Source of the DNA: Candidatus Helarchaeota archaeon
GTDB taxonomy: Archaea > Asgardarchaeota > Lokiarchaeia > Helarchaeales > HEL-GB-A
Assembly (NCBI GenBank): GCA_013375405.1
Contig: JABXJU010000037.1
Location: forward strand, 1-25,849
DNA: 25,849 nt
Direction of reading: 5' to 3'
In this document: in pieces, positions 23,746-25,849 of the stretch
How positions within the stretch are numbered: the stretch's first letter is position 1
Layout: each line of letters begins with the position of its first letter
Made by a program: the position numbers and the translations under genes
Notes under the pieces: generated by a model
What the model saw: the letters and a program-made list of their open reading frames with translations, nothing else
What the model was told of the DNA's origin: nothing
Database searches by the model: none

Positions 23746-24705
23746 ATGAGTAATAGAATTTTTAGTAATTTAATGCATGATATTAAACTTGGAAAATTTG
23801 TTTTTACAGGAGAACTAGAGCCTGAGAAAACCACAAATCTTGATGAACTATTTAAAGGGGTTAAATTATTACTTAATCATGTGGTAGCCTGTAATGTAAC
23901 AGATAACCCCCAATCAATGGGATATATAAGCAGCCTTGTTGCATCTTACGCTGTCCAAAAAGAAACGGGTATGGAAGTTATTTATCAATTAAGATGTTCT
24001 GATAGAAATAGATTGGCTTTATTATCGGATTTATTAGGTGCGGGATATTTAGGTATAAAGAATATTCTCGCGCTAACTGGAGATCATACATCGATTGGAG
24101 ATAATTCTGGAGCTAAACCAGTATTTGATCTCGATTCAGGACAATTAATCTATTTGATTCGCAAAATGGTGGAAAAGGGTGTAGATTTAGAAGGAAATCA
24201 TATTGAAAATCCACCCAAATTTCACGTAGGTGCAGCTGGAAATCCAAATGCGGACCCATTAGAACCCGAAATTTTAAAAATAGGGCGTAAAGTAAATGCT
24301 GGGGCAGAATTTATCCAAACACAGGTAATTTTCGACATAGAACAGGCTGAAAGATTTCTAAAAGCGGTAGAAAGGTATAGGGTTCCCGTACTGATAGGAG
24401 TATTTCCGACAAAATCATATGGTGTCGCCTCCTATTTTGATAAATATATTCCTGGAGTATCAGTTCCACAAGATTTACTAGATAAACTGAAAAAAGTATC
24501 AGAAATTTCAGATAAAAAATTAAGAAAAGAAAAATACGCTGAGGAAAATTTAGAATTTTTCGGAGACTTTTTCAATGAATTAATAAAGACTTCAGCCGCT
24601 GGAATTCACGTAATGGCAGTAGGCTATGAAAAAATTACTTGTAAATTGATAGATCGTGTCAGAGGTAAAGCTAGCTGGATAGAAAGAGAACAAATTTATA
24701 AATAA
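23746..24705 (+). CDS. metF: Methylene-tetrahydrofolate reductase MetF
   Basis: 319 residues, a TIM-barrel FAD enzyme that reduces 5,10-methylene- to 5-methyl-tetrahydrofolate (or the H4MPT equivalent). Signatures are FTGELEPEKTTNLDELF (the catalytic N-terminal Glu region), VACNVTDNPQSMGYISSLVA, YQLRCSDRNRLALLSDLLGA, ILALTGDHTSIGD and GAEFIQTQVIFDIEQAERFL. AGGAGG lies nine bases before the ATG. It is the last gene of the operon; a palindromic hairpin follows. Length and motifs are complete, so it should be active with MetV. Confidence 0.94.
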   Translation: MSNRIFSNLMHDIKLGKFVFTGELEPEKTTNLDELFKGVKLLLNHVVACNVTDNPQSMGYISSLVASYAVQKETGMEVIYQLRCSDRNRLALLSDLLGAGYLGIKNILALTGDHTSIGDNSGAKPVFDLDSGQLIYLIRKMVEKGVDLEGNHIENPPKFHVGAAGNPNADPLEPEILKIGRKVNAGAEFIQTQVIFDIEQAERFLKAVERYRVPVLIGVFPTKSYGVASYFDKYIPGVSVPQDLLDKLKKVSEISDKKLRKEKYAEENLEFFGDFFNELIKTSAAGIHVMAVGYEKITCKLIDRVRGKASWIEREQIYK

Positions 24706-25134
24706 AATAACAAAGAGGCCTACACCCTCCCCTTTTTTTAAATATTTAAAAAAGGTATGACACCTGATATAAATCATAATTTGCTTGTTTATTTCAATTC
24801 TATAAGTATATTGGTCTCATATTTTAATTCCTTCAACTAATTTAAAATTGAATTTTTTTTCCCAAAATTTTTCTAATCATTCTATTTTTTACTTTAATAA
24901 CAAATTCCTTGTTGAGTAAATGCATTCATATGAAAATTCATTGTCAATCCATTAGTATCTCATTGCATCAGCCCAACTTTATGAGTCAGTATATTATAAG
25001 ATTATTGTTTGTATTTTGAAAATGAATATTTGTACTTTTAAAAACTTCAATCTAATTTTTCTTAGTGTCCTATTAAGGTTGTAATACTAGGATATTCTTC
25101 GGTTTAATAATTTTTATTTTTTAAGAAAAGAAGT
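24706..25134. other. Intergenic region after metF
   Basis: 429 AT-rich bases. The first 50 hold the metF terminator hairpin (24731-24755). The rest contains only short A/T runs. The left end of the IS1-like element should lie within the last ~100 bases, but I could not identify its inverted repeat without seeing the right end, which is outside the window. Confidence 0.5.
24731..24755 (+). terminator. Hairpin terminator of the metVF operon
   Basis: A near-perfect palindrome, CC + seven T + AAATATTT + six A + GG, 25 bp long with one unpaired base, beginning 25 bases after the metF stop. The U-rich stem with T-runs fits a transcription end for the plus strand. Confidence 0.6.
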
Positions 25135-25566
25135 ATGAGTATTACAAAACTTAAACCCACCCACTTTTCTGATGAGGAAGAGCCATCAGCTGAAAAACTT
25201 GGCTATAAAAGGATGATGAAGAAAAAGGCCGAAAATTCAACGTGTCCAAACGAAATATGTGAGCTGCATGGAATTGTTGGGAGAGGAAACATCGTGTTTC
25301 GGGAAAAATATGGGGCAGGTGCCACTCAAAATTTATTTCAATGTAAAATCTGTGAGAAGACATTTTCTGAACGACGAGATACGCCCTTGTTTGGGTTTCG
25401 CCTCTCAGAAGAGAAAATCTGGGGGATTATTCGCTGCCTTATCGAAGGGAACGGCACCAGGGCGACCGCCCGCATCATGCAGGTCCATCGGGACACGGTG
25501 ACTCGGATCATTCGGATCTTTGGGGTCCATGCGAAAGAAATCTCCCGCGTTTTTTTAGCGGATTAG
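25135..25566 (+). CDS. IS1-like transposase, N-terminal zinc/HTH part
   Basis: 143 residues. The N-terminal zinc-binding cysteines (C-x4-C and C-x2-C) and the helix-turn-helix about residues 105-130 should bind the element ends. TAG ends the frame, but the codon context (FLAD-TAG-PLKECQLDELW) shows that the protein family continues in frame, so the TAG is probably a mutation of a sense codon such as TTG. If no readthrough occurs, this product is a truncated transposase that might act as a repressor, like InsA. There is no Shine-Dalgarno close to the ATG; TTTTTATTTTTTAAG lies just upstream. Confidence 0.75.
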   Translation: MSITKLKPTHFSDEEEPSAEKLGYKRMMKKKAENSTCPNEICELHGIVGRGNIVFREKYGAGATQNLFQCKICEKTFSERRDTPLFGFRLSEEKIWGIIRCLIEGNGTRATARIMQVHRDTVTRIIRIFGVHAKEISRVFLAD

Positions 25567-25849
25567 CCCTTGAAAGAGTGTCAATTGGACGAACTGTGGA
25601 CGTTCATTAAAAAAAACAAAAGAGATTAACTCCACTGGAATATTTAGAGGGAGAACTTGGCGATGCGTCGATTTGGATTGCGTTTGATTCCGTGAATAAA
25701 GTGGTGGTCGCTTATACGATCGGGAAGAGAAAGCTCCAAGAAGCACGCGAATTACTCCACAAAGTCCATGACCGCGCTCCTGAAGCCCTCCCGTATTTTA
25801 CCAGTGATGAGCTAGAGCATTATGTTACCGCCATTCGAGAAGAATACGG
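25135..25849 (+). mobile_element. IS1-like insertion sequence, runs off the window
   Basis: A transposase coding region without its right end. The N-terminal part (25135-25566) has a zinc-binding segment (CPNEICELHG...QCKICEKTF) and a helix-turn-helix (ATARIMQVHRDTVTRIIRIFG), as in IS1-family InsA. The same frame has TAG at 25564-25566 but resumes PLKECQLDELWTFIKK (the first catalytic Asp region, QLDELW). Then a run of eight A followed by C (25609-25617) precedes a -1 frame reading LTPLEYLEGELGDASIWIAF, DSVNKVVVAYTIGKRKLQEA and YFTSDELEHYVTAIREEY, the rest of a DDE core. GC content is higher than in the surroundings. Confidence 0.8.

Noticed and set aside
25564..25566. TAG as a pyrrolysine codon in the transposase
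   Set aside because: No pyl genes are visible and the family would accept Leu here; a TTG-to-TAG mutation is simpler.

Overview
The window looks like a piece of an archaeal chromosome, most likely from an Asgard (Lokiarchaeia-like) lineage. Reasons: AT-rich intergenic DNA with TATA-type promoters and GAGGT/AGGTGA ribosome binding sites; F420-dependent Mer; an AbrB-PhoU regulator; a fused ADP-forming acetyl-CoA synthetase; a BioD/DRTGG protein; and paired MinD-ferredoxin ATPases. The Asgard assignment is an inference from gene content. No tRNA, rRNA or CRISPR array was seen.

Layout. 1-3.7 kb: a small four-helix membrane protein flanked by two copies of a 24-bp motif, then two tandem unrecognised ~410-aa paralogues. 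3.8-5.0 kb: a nucleotidyltransferase/HEPN toxin-antitoxin-like pair. 5.0-6.3 kb: a membrane-anchored beta-helix surface protein. 6.4-7.1 kb: a dead HEPN fragment and an unrecognised helical protein. 7.1-14.6 kb (minus strand): a long gene train. It starts at a promoter with twin TGTG-N6-CACA palindromes and runs zinc-ribbon protein, NifX-like protein, two MinD-ferredoxin ATPases, DUF134 regulator, second NifX-like protein, GNAT acetyltransferase, ADP-forming acetyl-CoA synthetase, BioD/DRTGG protein. The first six look like an iron-sulfur or metal-cofactor handling cluster and the last three like acetyl-CoA/acetate energy metabolism and its control. 14.7-15.5 kb: a graveyard holding the 3' ends of three genes; two are copies of the 3' ends of the convergent pair at 6.6-8.2 kb, and the third resembles ATP-dependent PEP carboxykinase. 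15.7-16.9 kb: a 59-aa AbrB-like DNA-binding protein and a TauE/SafE permease that share a 28-bp operator-like element. 17.2-17.85 kb: two more broken genes, one a frameshifted 3' end of an AbrB-PhoU regulator. 17.9-24.7 kb: a one-carbon locus. 25.1 kb to the end: the start of an IS1-like transposase.

The most interesting region is 17.9-24.7 kb. On the minus strand is Mer (F420-dependent methylene-H4MPT reductase) carrying a ~335-residue N-terminal extension. The extension has one ~65-residue module followed by three repeats of a domain marked by F-Q-[FL]-x-K-G-H-Y. The same first module begins an unrecognised 290-aa protein on the plus strand. That gene, with a shorter tandem paralogue, sits directly upstream of metV and metF with 2-nt and 0-nt gaps. 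An AbrB-PhoU regulator lies between the two arms and is divergent from the metVF operon. The locus therefore brings together the H4MPT-type and folate-type methylene reductases of the Wood-Ljungdahl methyl branch, linked by a shared uncharacterised module. I read this as a possible undescribed scaffold or regulatory system.

A second theme is partial gene duplication: at least four eroded fragments (HEPN, the 152-aa protein, BioD/DRTGG, AbrB-PhoU) are C-terminal pieces of genes whose intact relatives lie in this same window.
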